From Alphaproteobacteria bacterium (GTDB lineage Bacteria > Pseudomonadota > Alphaproteobacteria > Caulobacterales > Caulobacteraceae): DNA of 64,000 nt. This document shows, one piece after another, positions 1 through 8,944 of this stretch (its first letter is position 1; every line of letters begins with the position of its first letter). The position numbers were made by a program, and so were the translations under genes. Location: contig JAHJOK010000056.1 of the NCBI GenBank assembly GCA_018820205.1, forward strand, positions 25,008 through 89,007. The letters run 5' to 3'. The notes under the pieces are model-generated. The model saw only the letters and a list, made by a program, of their open reading frames with translations, was not told the DNA's origin and searched no databases.

Positions 1-2
1 AG

Positions 3-413
3 TATGTCCGCGACCTGTCGTTCGAGAACCCCAAGGCGCCCGACAGCCTGCGCATCGAGGGCAAGCCCCAGATCGACCTGGGCGTGGAGCTGAACGCCCA
101 GGGCCGTCCGGACGGCCTGTTCGAGGTGGACGTCAAACTGTCGATCAAGGCCTCGACCGAAACCATGCCGGTGTTCCACGTGGAACTGCTTTACGGCGGC
201 CTGTTCCAGCTGTCCGGCATCTCCGAGGCCGAGATCGAGCCGATGCTGCTGATCGAATGCCCGCGCTATCTATTCCCCTACGCCCGCGAGATCGTGGCCC
301 GGGCGACGGCGGACGGCGGCTTCTATCCGCCCTTCATGATGGACCCGATCGACTTCGCCGGCATCTATACGGCGCGCCAGCAGCAGCAGGCCCAGACCGG
401 CGGCGCGGCCTGA
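3..413 (+). CDS. secB: Protein-export chaperone SecB (5' truncated)
   Basis: The reading frame is already open at base 3 and runs to a TGA at 411-413, giving 136 C-terminal residues; the track ORF at 84 is only an internal GTG. The start of the frame reads [10 protein letters not shown], the signature found near the SecB N-terminus, so only about 20-25 residues are missing. SecB is a cytoplasmic tetrameric chaperone that holds precursors unfolded and hands them to SecA. The C-terminal region ([37 protein letters not shown]) is typical of the family. It converges on dnaQ with a 4-bp gap, as in Caulobacter. Confidence 0.96.
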   Translation, partial: YVRDLSFENPKAPDSLRIEGKPQIDLGVELNAQGRPDGLFEVDVKLSIKASTETMPVFHVELLYGGLFQLSGISEAEIEPMLLIECPRYLFPYAREIVARATADGGFYPPFMMDPIDFAGIYTARQQQQAQTGGAA

Positions 414-417
414 TCCG

Positions 418-1137
418 TCAGGCGGCCGGCTCGACGATCACGCCGTAGCCGGCCCACAGGGACTGGTCCTTCAGGGTCGCCAGCAGGAAGGCGCGATGGG
501 CCTCGACCTCTTCGGGGCGCAGCCGGGGCGTCAGCGGCCGGGGCCGGGGCGCGTAGCCGCCGGCCGCTGCATGGGCCGCCGCTGCCTGGCTCTCGCGGCG
601 ACTGCTGAGGTCCAGCACCCGCTCCTTGCCGCCCTTCAGTTCCAGATAGACCTCGGCCAGCAGCCGGGCGTCGATCAGGGCCCCGTGAAGCGCGCGATCC
701 ACCAGACTTATCTTGTAGCGTTTGCACAGGGCGTCCAGCGAGTTGGGCATGCCCGGAAACCGCTTCTGGGCCAGTTGCAGCGTGTCGATCCAGCGCGTTT
801 CGGCCAGCAGCGCCTGACCGCAGCGACCGCACTCGTGATCGATGAAATTGCGGTCGAACTGGGCGTTGTGGGCGATCACCGGCGCGTCGCCGATGAAATC
901 CATCAGGTCGATCACGATTTCGGCGAATTTGGGCGCGTCGCGAACCTTGTCGTCGGTGATGCCGTGCACCCGGATCGCGTCCGGCGGGATCAGCCGCTCG
1001 GGATTGACCAGCCGGTGAAAGGTTCGCCCGGTCGGCAGCAGATCCTCGATCTCGATACAGCCGACCTCGATCAGCCGGTCGCCGGTCCGGGGGTCGAAGC
1101 CGGTGGTTTCGGTGTCGAGAACGATTTCGCGGGTCAT
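418..1137 (-). CDS. dnaQ: DNA polymerase III epsilon subunit (3'-5' proofreading exonuclease)
   Basis: This 239-residue protein is the proofreading exonuclease of the replicative polymerase. The DEDDh motifs are present: ExoI DTETTG (D8, E10), ExoII HNAQFD (90-95) and ExoIII H151...D156. The exonuclease domain fills residues 1-175; the remaining, less conserved tail is where the family binds the alpha subunit. The gene is last in a leftward run that starts at the origin-side DUF299 gene, and begins 6 nt after the coaE stop. Its closeness to the origin and its co-orientation with leading-strand replication match Caulobacter gene order. Confidence 0.96.
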   Translation of the reverse strand: MTREIVLDTETTGFDPRTGDRLIEVGCIEIEDLLPTGRTFHRLVNPERLIPPDAIRVHGITDDKVRDAPKFAEIVIDLMDFIGDAPVIAHNAQFDRNFIDHECGRCGQALLAETRWIDTLQLAQKRFPGMPNSLDALCKRYKISLVDRALHGALIDARLLAEVYLELKGGKERVLDLSSRRESQAAAAHAAAGGYAPRPRPLTPRLRPEEVEAHRAFLLATLKDQSLWAGYGVIVEPAA

Positions 1138-1143
1138 CGCCCC

Positions 1144-1785
1144 TTAATGGGGTGTTTCGATCGCGCCTGAAAGAGTCCGGTCCGGTCGTTTCCAGCCCGG
1201 CGACAGAACCATCCCCACGATTTCGGCGACGCGGGCGCGGGCGGCGTCCAGACCGGCGCCGGTATCGACGACGAAGTCGGCGCGACGACGCTTTTCCGCG
1301 TCCGGGGTCTGGCGCGCCAGGATCGCCTCGAACCGCTCGACCGTCATGCCGGGGCGGGACAGGACCCGGTCGCGCTGAACCCCGGCGGGCGCCGTGACGA
1401 CCACCACCGCATCGACGGCCCGGTCGCCGTCGGTTTCGAACAGCAGGGGAATGTCGAGCACCGCCAGACGCACGCCGGACGCCCGCGCCGCCTCCAGATC
1501 CGCCTGTCGGCCGGCCGCGACCAGCGGATGGACGATGGCCTCCAGCCGCCGGAAGGCCGTCTCGTCGCGCCCGAGGGCCTCGGCCAGACGGCCGCGATCC
1601 ACCGCCCCATCGACGACCGCGCCGGGAAAGGCCTCGCCGATCGGCCCGACCGCCGCGCCGCCGGGGGCGTAGAGGGCATGCACCGCGTCGTCGGCATTCC
1701 AGACCACGGCGCCCTGATCCGCGAACATGGCCGTCGTGGTCGACTTGCCCATGCCGATGGACCCGGTCAGGCCGAGCACGATCAC
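1144..1785 (-). CDS. coaE: Dephospho-CoA kinase
   Basis: The 213-residue protein catalyses the last step of coenzyme A synthesis, ATP-dependent phosphorylation of dephospho-CoA. A P-loop GSIGMGKST lies at residues 8-16, followed by the family's [10 protein letters not shown] segment and, in the middle, [18 protein letters not shown] chose the GTG start at 1785 because it overlaps the aroE stop as GTGA, the same coupling used at other junctions of this operon, and because the protein then begins directly with the P-loop strand. The C-terminal 20 residues ([16 protein letters not shown]) look like a lineage-specific tail. Confidence 0.95.
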   Translation of the reverse strand: MIVLGLTGSIGMGKSTTTAMFADQGAVVWNADDAVHALYAPGGAAVGPIGEAFPGAVVDGAVDRGRLAEALGRDETAFRRLEAIVHPLVAAGRQADLEAARASGVRLAVLDIPLLFETDGDRAVDAVVVVTAPAGVQRDRVLSRPGMTVERFEAILARQTPDAEKRRRADFVVDTGAGLDAARARVAEIVGMVLSPGWKRPDRTLSGAIETPH

Positions 1786-2627
1786 CGCATATCTCCTGGA
1801 GGGGGCTCTTCCAGATGCGTCAGCAGCAGCGGCCTCGGGTCGAGATCGGGCGGGGCGACGCCGAAGATCGCCTGGAACGACGGTCCCGCCTGCCCGATCA
1901 GCATGGCCAGGCCATCCACCGTCGTCAGGCCGGCGACGCGCGCAGCCTTCAGGAAGGGCGTGATCACCGGTTTGTAGGTCATGTCCATGACCGTCGCGCC
2001 CGGCTCCAGCGTCCCGAGGTCGATCTCCGGCCGGATGCTCAGGGCATTGACCACCAGGGTCGCCCCCTGGAAGGCCGCAGGACCCTCGGCGACCGTGACC
2101 GATCCGCCGAGGTCGGCGGCCAGGGCTTCGGCCCGGTCGCGGGTGCGATTGACGATCCTGACCTGGGCCCCGGCGCCCGCCAGCGCCGCCACGGCCGCCC
2201 GCGCGGCCCCTCCGGCCCCCAGCATGACCACAGGCGAGCCGGCCAGCGACAGATCGGGCGCCTGCTCCCGCAGGGCGCGCAACAGGCCCAGACCGTCGGT
2301 GCTGTCGGCGTGGACCGACCCGTCGCGGAAGGCGAGGATATTGGCCGACCCGCTGATCCGGGCGGTTTCAGACGCCGTATCGGCCAGGGCGAAGGCCTGT
2401 TCCTTGAAGGGGGCGGTGACGTTGATGCCGGCCAGCAGTCCGGCCCGGCCGACGGCGACCAGGGCCTCGAACCCGGCGGCGTCCCTGGGCGCGAACGGCG
2501 CATAGACGGCGTCCAGCCCGGCTGCGGCGATCCAGGCGTTGTGAACGACGGGGCTGAGCGAGTGAGCGATGGGATTGCCGGCGATGCCGCCGACCTTCGC
2601 CGCGCCGGTGACGCATGCGCGGCTCAT
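1782..2627 (-). CDS. aroE: Shikimate dehydrogenase (NADP+)
   Basis: AroE reduces 3-dehydroshikimate to shikimate in aromatic amino acid synthesis. The shikimate-binding SLSP motif is near residues 23-26, the catalytic lysine sits in [10 protein letters not shown], and the NADP-binding loop reads GAGGAARA. The track ORF starts at 2672, but its first 15 residues lie inside maf and look like a shadow; ATG 2627 overlaps the maf TGA as ATGA and leaves a 281-residue protein of normal family length. It is the middle gene of the DUF299-maf-aroE-coaE-dnaQ run. Confidence 0.95.
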   Translation of the reverse strand: MSRACVTGAAKVGGIAGNPIAHSLSPVVHNAWIAAAGLDAVYAPFAPRDAAGFEALVAVGRAGLLAGINVTAPFKEQAFALADTASETARISGSANILAFRDGSVHADSTDGLGLLRALREQAPDLSLAGSPVVMLGAGGAARAAVAALAGAGAQVRIVNRTRDRAEALAADLGGSVTVAEGPAAFQGATLVVNALSIRPEIDLGTLEPGATVMDMTYKPVITPFLKAARVAGLTTVDGLAMLIGQAGPSFQAIFGVAPPDLDPRPLLLTHLEEPPPGDMR

Positions 2628-3229
2628 GTGCGGATCGCGCCGGCGCGGCGCAGTTCGTCCAGGACGGGCCACAAGGGCATGCCGAGGACGGTGAAATAGT
2701 CGCCCTCGACCCGGTCGAACAGCTGTGCGCCCCGCCCCTCCAGCCGGTAGCAGCCGACCGATCCCAACAAATCTTCGCCCTCGGCCTGCAGATAGGCGTC
2801 GAGAAATTCGTCGCTGAAACGCCTCATGCTCATCCGAGCCGTATCAACGCCGGACCAGACCACGGCCCCGCCGCGCGCCAGGGCGGCCGCCGAGTTCAGG
2901 TGGTGCGTTCCGCCGCGCAGCGTCCGAAGCCGTTCGCGCGCCGCGTCGAGATCGGCGGCCTTGGAAATCATCCCGCCCGCGAAATCCAGCGTCTGGTCCG
3001 AGCCCAGCACCCAGGCCTCGGGATCTTGGCGCGAGATCGTCAGGGCCTTGGCCCGCGCCAGCTCGAGGGCCAGTTCCGCCGGGTCGATGCCGTCCAGCGA
3101 CGCCTTGATCGCATCCTCGTCGACGCCGGCGTCCTGGGCCGTGAAGGGAACCCCGGCGCCGGTCAGCATGGTTCGCCGCGCGGCGCTGCGGGACGCCAGG
3201 ATCAACCGTTCTTCGTTGACGCCGCTCAC
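2624..3229 (-). CDS. maf: Maf-family nucleotide pyrophosphatase
   Basis: This 201-residue protein belongs to the Maf/YceF/YhdE family, which hydrolyses non-canonical or modified nucleoside triphosphates to monophosphates. The N-terminal LILASRSAARRTML is the family signature, and GSDQTLDF matches the conserved catalytic aspartate region. The start is GTG at 3229, overlapping the upstream TGA (GTGA). Whether it is the dTTP/UTP type or the 7-methyl-GTP type cannot be told by eye. Maf beside a DUF299 gene next to the origin is the Caulobacter arrangement. Confidence 0.92.
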   Translation of the reverse strand: MSGVNEERLILASRSAARRTMLTGAGVPFTAQDAGVDEDAIKASLDGIDPAELALELARAKALTISRQDPEAWVLGSDQTLDFAGGMISKAADLDAARERLRTLRGGTHHLNSAAALARGGAVVWSGVDTARMSMRRFSDEFLDAYLQAEGEDLLGSVGCYRLEGRGAQLFDRVEGDYFTVLGMPLWPVLDELRRAGAIRT

Positions 3230-4095
3230 CAGGACGCCCCCAGGCCGCGTGTGCGTCGTTCGGTCAGAAGGTTGAGGATCGCCGCCGCCGTCTCCTCGAT
3301 CGAACGCCGGGTGACGTCGATCGTGGGCCAGCCGCGCCGTTCGAAAGCCCGGCGCGCCTTGATCGTCTCGTCCCGGACCGCGTCGGGCTCGACATAGGCG
3401 GAGGCATGATTGGCGTTCAGACCGTCCAGCCGGTTTCGACGAATCTGGACCAGCCGGTCGGGCGAGACGGTCAGGCCGATGATCAGGGGGTTCTTCAGGC
3501 CCACCAGCCGCTCGCCATCCTCCTGACCCGGCACCAGCGGCACATTGGCGGCGCGCACGCCCCGGTGGGCCAGATAGATGCAGGTCGGGGTCTTCGACGT
3601 CCGACTGACGCCGACCAGGACGACATCGGCCCCCTCCAGCTGTTCGGCCGTACCCTGACCGTCGTCATGGGCCATGGCGTAGTCCAGGGCGCCGATGCGG
3701 TTGAAATAGTCGTGGTCCAGGGCGTGCTGAGCCCCCACCCGCGTCGACAGGGCCGCGCCGAGGTAGCGCGACAGGGCGCCGACCAGCGGATCCAGCGCGC
3801 CGATATGGGGCATGTCCAGGGCCCGGCAGCCTTCCTCGAGCTGGGCCCGCAGGTCGCGATCGACGATGGTGTGCAACACCACGCCCGGCGCGGCGGAGAT
3901 CTCCGTCAGCACGCGTTCCATCTGCTTGTCGGAGCGGACCAGGGCGTAGATGTGCTCGATCGGAATGACCCCGTCGAACCGGGCCGTCACCGCCTTGGCC
4001 ATGGCGTTCAGCGTCTCGCCGGTGGAATCCGACACCAGATGAACATGGAAATAGGTCGCCAGTCGCGACGCGCCCGCTGGACGCGCGGGGCTCAC
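3226..4095 (-). CDS. DUF299 kinase/pyrophosphorylase (PPDK/PEP synthase regulatory protein)
   Basis: The 289-residue protein carries the DUF299 signatures: FHVHLVSDSTGETLNAMAKA near the N-terminus, a P-loop-like GVSRTSKTPTCIYLAHRG near residue 157, and GQEDGERLVGLKNPLIIGLT. Family members phosphorylate (ADP-dependent) and dephosphorylate (Pi-dependent) pyruvate phosphate dikinase or PEP synthase, switching it off or on. The start is a GTG at 4095 by the track; no in-frame ATG lies before the conserved region. The Caulobacter origin lies between hemE and the DUF299 gene called RP001, so this gene marks one edge of the origin. It heads the leftward operon. Confidence 0.92.
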   Translation of the reverse strand: MSPARPAGASRLATYFHVHLVSDSTGETLNAMAKAVTARFDGVIPIEHIYALVRSDKQMERVLTEISAAPGVVLHTIVDRDLRAQLEEGCRALDMPHIGALDPLVGALSRYLGAALSTRVGAQHALDHDYFNRIGALDYAMAHDDGQGTAEQLEGADVVLVGVSRTSKTPTCIYLAHRGVRAANVPLVPGQEDGERLVGLKNPLIIGLTVSPDRLVQIRRNRLDGLNANHASAYVEPDAVRDETIKARRAFERRGWPTIDVTRRSIEETAAAILNLLTERRTRGLGASW

Positions 4096-4151
4096 GCCGG
4101 ACCCCGGCCAGGGAAAACACGGATCGAGAGCATGCGAATGGCGATGATTCC

Positions 4152-4160
4152 TGTGGATCG
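4152..4160 (-). promoter_or_regulatory. DnaA-box-like 9-mer in the origin
   Basis: Read on the minus strand this is CGATCCACA, two mismatches from TTATCCACA and one from TGATCCACA, which I recall as the moderate-affinity G-type box with guanine at position two described for Caulobacter. It is on the DUF299 side of the origin, beside a GATTC sequence. Confidence 0.5.
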
Positions 4161-4266
4161 GATGCGGCGCCGAACGGCCGCGCTGGGGCGCCGATCCCTA
4201 TAGCGCGCGCCTCGTCCGGCGGCGAGCGGGGACGGTGGTGGACGTCGTCCGTCGTCCGTCTGCGGA

Positions 4267-4275
4267 TCATCCACG
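4267..4275 (+). promoter_or_regulatory. Second DnaA-box-like 9-mer in the origin
   Basis: TCATCCACG differs from TTATCCACA at positions 2 and 9. The ATCCAC core is intact. On its own this would be weak evidence; its value comes from lying in the hemE-DUF299 gap near the CtrA boxes. Confidence 0.4.
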
Positions 4276-4311
4276 GCCTCCACCGCGCCCACGTTTCCGC
4301 TGGGGAGATCC

Positions 4312-4326
4312 TTAATGAAAGGTAAA
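4312..4326 (+). promoter_or_regulatory. CtrA-like box, one mismatch
   Basis: TTAA, seven bases, then TAAAC: this fits TTAA-N7-TTAAC with one change in the second half-site. It lies about 50 bp from the perfect box. Paired CtrA sites within the origin are known from Caulobacter, where CtrA represses initiation in swarmer cells. Confidence 0.55.
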
Positions 4327-4375
4327 CGGCGCCCAGCCCAATCCCGGATCGGCAGGCCGCCCGATCGCCCGGCTG

Positions 4376-4390
4376 TTAAGGTCTGATTAA
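4376..4390 (+). promoter_or_regulatory. CtrA binding box TTAA-N7-TTAA in the origin
   Basis: The sequence is TTAA, GGTCTGA, TTAA: both half-sites are perfect with exactly seven bases between. In a background of about 68% GC such a match in one intergenic region is unlikely by chance. CtrA occupying the origin to block replication is the established Caulobacter mechanism. The site could also act on the hemE promoter, which must lie just downstream. Confidence 0.78.
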
Positions 4391-4518
4391 GGATTGTCCC
4401 CGGTTTCTACAGGCTGTCCGTGGGTCGTTGCTCTAGCTGGCCACGGCCCGGGACAAGACCCTTGCGCGTGGGGATCGGCCCCGGTCTGTCCCCGTCATCC
4501 CCGGCCCTACCGACTGCC

Positions 4519-4552
4519 TCCAATCCTTTTATTTTTCTGATCAGGATAAGAG
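4519..4552. other. AT-rich run, candidate DNA-unwinding region
   Basis: A stretch rich in A and T (CCTTTTATTTTTCTGATC) stands out from the GC-rich surroundings and ends about 50 bp before hemE. On the minus strand its right end holds TTATCCTGA, a weak DnaA-box-like 9-mer (4541-4549). It is the only obvious easily melted segment in the origin gap, but it could equally be part of the hemE promoter. Confidence 0.45.
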
Positions 4553-4601
4553 GAGAAGCGCGGGCTTGAGGCGATGCGCCCATGGCCCTAGAGCCGGGGT
4601 C

Positions 4602-5639
4602 ATGAGCACCACGCCTTCGTTGATCCGCGTCCTTCAGGGCCAGACCCTGGATCGGCCGCCCGTCTGGTTCATGCGTCAGGCCGGGCGCTACCTGCCCGAA
4701 TACCGGGCCTTGCGGGCCCAGGCGCCGGACTTCATCGCCTTCTGTCTGAACCCCGAGATGGCGGCCGAGGCAACGATGCAGCCGATGCGCCGGTTCGGCT
4801 TCGACGCTGCGATCGTCTTCGCCGACATCCTGTTGATCCCCAGGGCCCTGGGCCAGGACGTCTGGTTCGAGACCGGCGAGGGGCCGAAGCTGGGCCTGAT
4901 GCCGACGCCGGGTCATATGGCAGAGCTGGCAGAGGGGGCTGGCGAGCATCTGTCGCAGGTCGGCGAGACCCTGAGCCGGGTGCGGGCGGAGTTGGATCCG
5001 GAACGGGCCCTGATCGGGTTCGCCGGCGCGCCGTGGACCGTTGCGACCTATATGCTGGACGGGAAACACGACACGATGGGCAAGGGCGAACGCGCCAATG
5101 CCCGCTCCTATGCCTATGCCGATCCGGACAGGGTCGGTGCGGTGCTGGATGTGCTGGTCGAGGCCACCGCCCGCTATCTGAAAATGCAGGCCGACGCCGG
5201 GGCCGACGCCCTGAAGATCTTCGAGAGCTGGGCCGAGGGCCTGCCCGACGATCTGTTCGAACGACTGGTCATGCGGCCGCACCGGAAACTGGTCGCGCGG
5301 GTCAGGGAACTGGGCGTCACCATCCCTTTGATCGGGTTTCCGCGCGGGTCGGCCTTGCACGCCGAACGCTATGCCCGAGAGGTCGATGTCCAGGCCGTGG
5401 CTCTGGACACCGCCTGTTCGCTGGAGCGCGGTCGCCAGGTCCAGGCCGTCAAGCCGATCCAGGGCGCGCTGGACCCGCTGTTGCTACGCGCCGGCGGTGC
5501 GGCGCTGGACCGCAGGGTGGATCAGCTTGTCGAGGCCTGGGGTTCGGGGCCATGGATCTTCAACCTGGGTCACGGCATCCTGCCGGACGTGCCGATCGCC
5601 CATGTCGAACAGGTGCTGAAACGCCTGGGCGCCCAGTAG
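4602..5639 (+). CDS. hemE: Uroporphyrinogen decarboxylase
   Basis: HemE removes four carboxyl groups from uroporphyrinogen III to give coproporphyrinogen III in haem synthesis. The 345-residue protein shows the family signature PVWFMRQAGRYLPEYRALR near the N-terminus (active-site arginines) and GFAGAPWTVATYMLDG further in. The track ORF begins at 4566, but MSTTPSLIRVLQG from ATG 4602 is the natural start. It is the first gene right of the origin and leads hemE-hemH-hemJ. Its promoter must lie in the origin gap, where in Caulobacter hemE transcription and initiation are linked. Confidence 0.97.
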   Translation: MSTTPSLIRVLQGQTLDRPPVWFMRQAGRYLPEYRALRAQAPDFIAFCLNPEMAAEATMQPMRRFGFDAAIVFADILLIPRALGQDVWFETGEGPKLGLMPTPGHMAELAEGAGEHLSQVGETLSRVRAELDPERALIGFAGAPWTVATYMLDGKHDTMGKGERANARSYAYADPDRVGAVLDVLVEATARYLKMQADAGADALKIFESWAEGLPDDLFERLVMRPHRKLVARVRELGVTIPLIGFPRGSALHAERYAREVDVQAVALDTACSLERGRQVQAVKPIQGALDPLLLRAGGAALDRRVDQLVEAWGSGPWIFNLGHGILPDVPIAHVEQVLKRLGAQ

Positions 5640-5658
5640 GCCAGGGAGGAGAGGCGCC

Positions 5659-6708
5659 ATGTCAGGCAGACGGATCGCGGTGGTGCTGTTCAACCTGGGC
5701 GGGCCGGATGATGCGGCGTCGGTGCGTCCGTTCCTGTTCAACCTGTTCAACGATCCGGCGATCATCGGCCTGCCCGGTTTCGTCCGGACCCCGCTGGCCG
5801 GGTTGATCTCGTCGCGACGCGAAAAGAGCGCCCAGGCCAACTATGCGATGATGGATGCCGGCGGCGGGTCGCCTCTGAAGTCGGAAACCCGCAAACAGAT
5901 GGCGGCGCTGGACGACCGACTGGCGGACCTGTTGCCCGGGGACGAGGTCCGCAGTTTCCTGACCATGCGCTACTGGTATCCTTTGACCGACGAGACGGCG
6001 GTCGATGTCGCCGCCTTCGGACCGGACGAGATCGTGCTTCTGCCGCTGTATCCCCAGTTCTCGACCACGACGACGGCCTCGTCGCTGAAGGCGTGGAAGA
6101 CGGCCTATGCCGGGTCGGGCCGGTCACGGACGGTATGCTGCTATCCGGCCGCCGAAGGTTGGGTCGCGGCCCAGGCCGAAGGGGTGAGGGCGAGGCTTGC
6201 GGAGGCGCAGGCCATGGCTTGCGATCGTGAGATCCGGGTGTTGTTCTCGGCCCATGGGATCCCCGAGAAACTGGTGTCCAGGGGCGATCCCTATCAGGAG
6301 CAGATCGAGACGACGGTCGCCGCCGTGGCCGCCGCCGCCGGTCTGTCGGACTGGCGGCTGTGCTATCAGAGTCGGGTCGGGCCGATGAAATGGCTGGGGC
6401 CATCGACGCCCGAGGCGATCCATGAAGCCGGCCGGGACGGCGTCGGGGTCGTGGTGACGCCCATCGCCTTCGTCTCCGAACATATCGAGACCCTGGTCGA
6501 GCTGGATATCGAATACGGCGAACTGGCCCATGCGGCGGGGGTTCACCCCTATCTGCGCGTGCCGGCCGTCGGCGTGGCCGAACCCTTCATCGCCGCCCTG
6601 GCCGGCGCCGTGGCGACCAGTCTGGACCGGACCGGGACGGCGCCATTCGGGCAAGGATGCCGGGCGCGCTGGTCGGCCTGTCCCTGGCAAGCGGAGAAGG
6701 CGGCATGA
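5659..6708 (+). CDS. hemH: Ferrochelatase
   Basis: HemH inserts Fe2+ into protoporphyrin IX, the final step of haem b synthesis. The 349-residue protein opens with RIAVVLFNLGGPD, and the catalytic histidine lies in LFSAHGIPEKLVSRGDPY, both classic for bacterial ferrochelatase. SRVGPMKWLGPST and VVTPIAFVSEHIETLVELDIEY are further family blocks. AGGAGAGG precedes the ATG, 19 bp after hemE. The last four bases overlap the hemJ start as ATGA, so translation of the two is probably coupled. Confidence 0.97.
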   Translation: MSGRRIAVVLFNLGGPDDAASVRPFLFNLFNDPAIIGLPGFVRTPLAGLISSRREKSAQANYAMMDAGGGSPLKSETRKQMAALDDRLADLLPGDEVRSFLTMRYWYPLTDETAVDVAAFGPDEIVLLPLYPQFSTTTTASSLKAWKTAYAGSGRSRTVCCYPAAEGWVAAQAEGVRARLAEAQAMACDREIRVLFSAHGIPEKLVSRGDPYQEQIETTVAAVAAAAGLSDWRLCYQSRVGPMKWLGPSTPEAIHEAGRDGVGVVVTPIAFVSEHIETLVELDIEYGELAHAAGVHPYLRVPAVGVAEPFIAALAGAVATSLDRTGTAPFGQGCRARWSACPWQAEKAA

Positions 6709-7172
6709 ATCCCTATGATCTGGCCCGTGGGCTGCACATCCTCGCCGTAATCGCGTGGATGGCGGGTCTTTTGTTCCTGCCCCGCCTCTATGCCTATGAC
6801 GCCGAACAGGCGGTTAAACCCGAACCGCTGCGGAGCGAGATGCGGGCTCTGTTGCGGGCCTGGCAGGCGCGGTTGATGAAGATCATCCTGAACCCGGCGG
6901 CCGGGCTGGCGCTGATTTTCGGCTTGTGGCTGATCCACCTGGACATTCAGGCGCGTGGCGCCGGGTTTCTGGGCGAGCCGTGGATGGTGGTGAAACTGGT
7001 CGGCGTGGTTCTGCTGTTCGGCTGGCACGGGTTCCTGTCGACCGAGCGGAAGCGGATCGCGGCGGGGACATCGGTGCGGACCGGCCGGTTCTGGCGTATG
7101 ACCAACGAAATCCCATTCCTGCTGGCCATCGTCATGGTGGTCTCGGTCACGACTGAGTGGACCTTTGGCTGA
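6705..7172 (+). CDS. hemJ: Protoporphyrinogen IX oxidase HemJ
   Basis: This 155-residue inner-membrane protein has four predicted hydrophobic helices and the HemJ N-terminal block GLHILAVIAWMAGLLFLPRLYAYDAE with its conserved histidine. HemJ oxidises protoporphyrinogen IX to protoporphyrin IX and is the usual type in alphaproteobacteria lacking HemG or HemY. The track start at 6657 lies inside hemH; I use ATG 6705, which overlaps the hemH stop (ATGA). Lying directly after hemE and hemH strongly supports the haem role. Confidence 0.93.
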   Translation: MNPYDLARGLHILAVIAWMAGLLFLPRLYAYDAEQAVKPEPLRSEMRALLRAWQARLMKIILNPAAGLALIFGLWLIHLDIQARGAGFLGEPWMVVKLVGVVLLFGWHGFLSTERKRIAAGTSVRTGRFWRMTNEIPFLLAIVMVVSVTTEWTFG

Positions 7173-7174
7173 CG

Positions 7175-7209
7175 GCCTCCTCCCTGTCGCGCAGCGATGG
7201 GGAGGAGGC
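7175..7209. repeat. Intergenic palindrome, copy 1 (possible terminator after hemJ)
   Basis: GCCTCCTCCC and GGGAGGAGGC form a perfect 10-bp stem; pairing continues inward with two mismatches through TGTCGC/GCGATG around a GCA loop. It starts 3 bp after the hemJ stop. There is no T-tract, so it is not a textbook intrinsic terminator, though it could end or protect the haem mRNA. Related palindromes with the same GGGGAGGAG arm lie at 16103-16132 and 43982-44012, so I call it a dispersed repeat. Confidence 0.6.
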
Positions 7210-7465
7210 GGCCCTCCGATGCTTGACCCGAGGGGGTGTTTCGTGGTTCCGCTGGCGGCGAGGCGTCGTTCGCGGCGCTGCCCTTCTCTATGCATCGACC
7301 GATCGCTGGCTCATCTCTGTCGAGAACCGACGCCGCCTTCGGACCCGACGCCCTCCCTTTCGGCCCCATGGCCTTCGTCATTCTCCGGTTCGACCGGGGG
7401 ACCATTCGTTCCCGCCTGACGTTGCCAGACGTCGGGCCGTGACGGCGTGAATCCAGAGTTCCGAC

Positions 7466-8902
<1,437 letters not shown>

Positions 8903-8916
8903 ACCGGCTCGGTCTG

Positions 8917-8941
8917 CTCCCGGCGCCAGCGGCGCCGGGAG
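8917..8941. terminator. GC-rich hairpin between rho and qor
   Basis: CTCCCGGCGCC and GGCGCCGGGAG make a perfect 11-bp stem with a three-base loop, 14 bp after the rho stop and ending 3 bp before the convergent qor stop. No U-tract follows on either strand, so it may act as a bidirectional mRNA end or pause site rather than a strict intrinsic terminator. Confidence 0.65.
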
Positions 8942-8944
8942 ATC

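Larger units (their letters stand above)
4096..4601. other. Probable chromosomal replication origin (Cori/oriC)
   Basis: This 506-bp gap holds no credible gene and separates two gene arrays that point outward. In Caulobacter crescentus the origin lies between hemE and the DUF299 gene, the same two neighbours. The gap contains a perfect TTAA-N7-TTAA CtrA box (4376-4390), a second one-mismatch box (4312-4326), DnaA-box-like 9-mers (4152-4160, 4267-4275, 4541-4549), a GATTC site of the CcrM type (4146-4150), and an AT-rich run just before hemE. The hemE promoter must also be here. Synteny is the strongest argument; no DnaA box is perfect. Confidence 0.88.
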
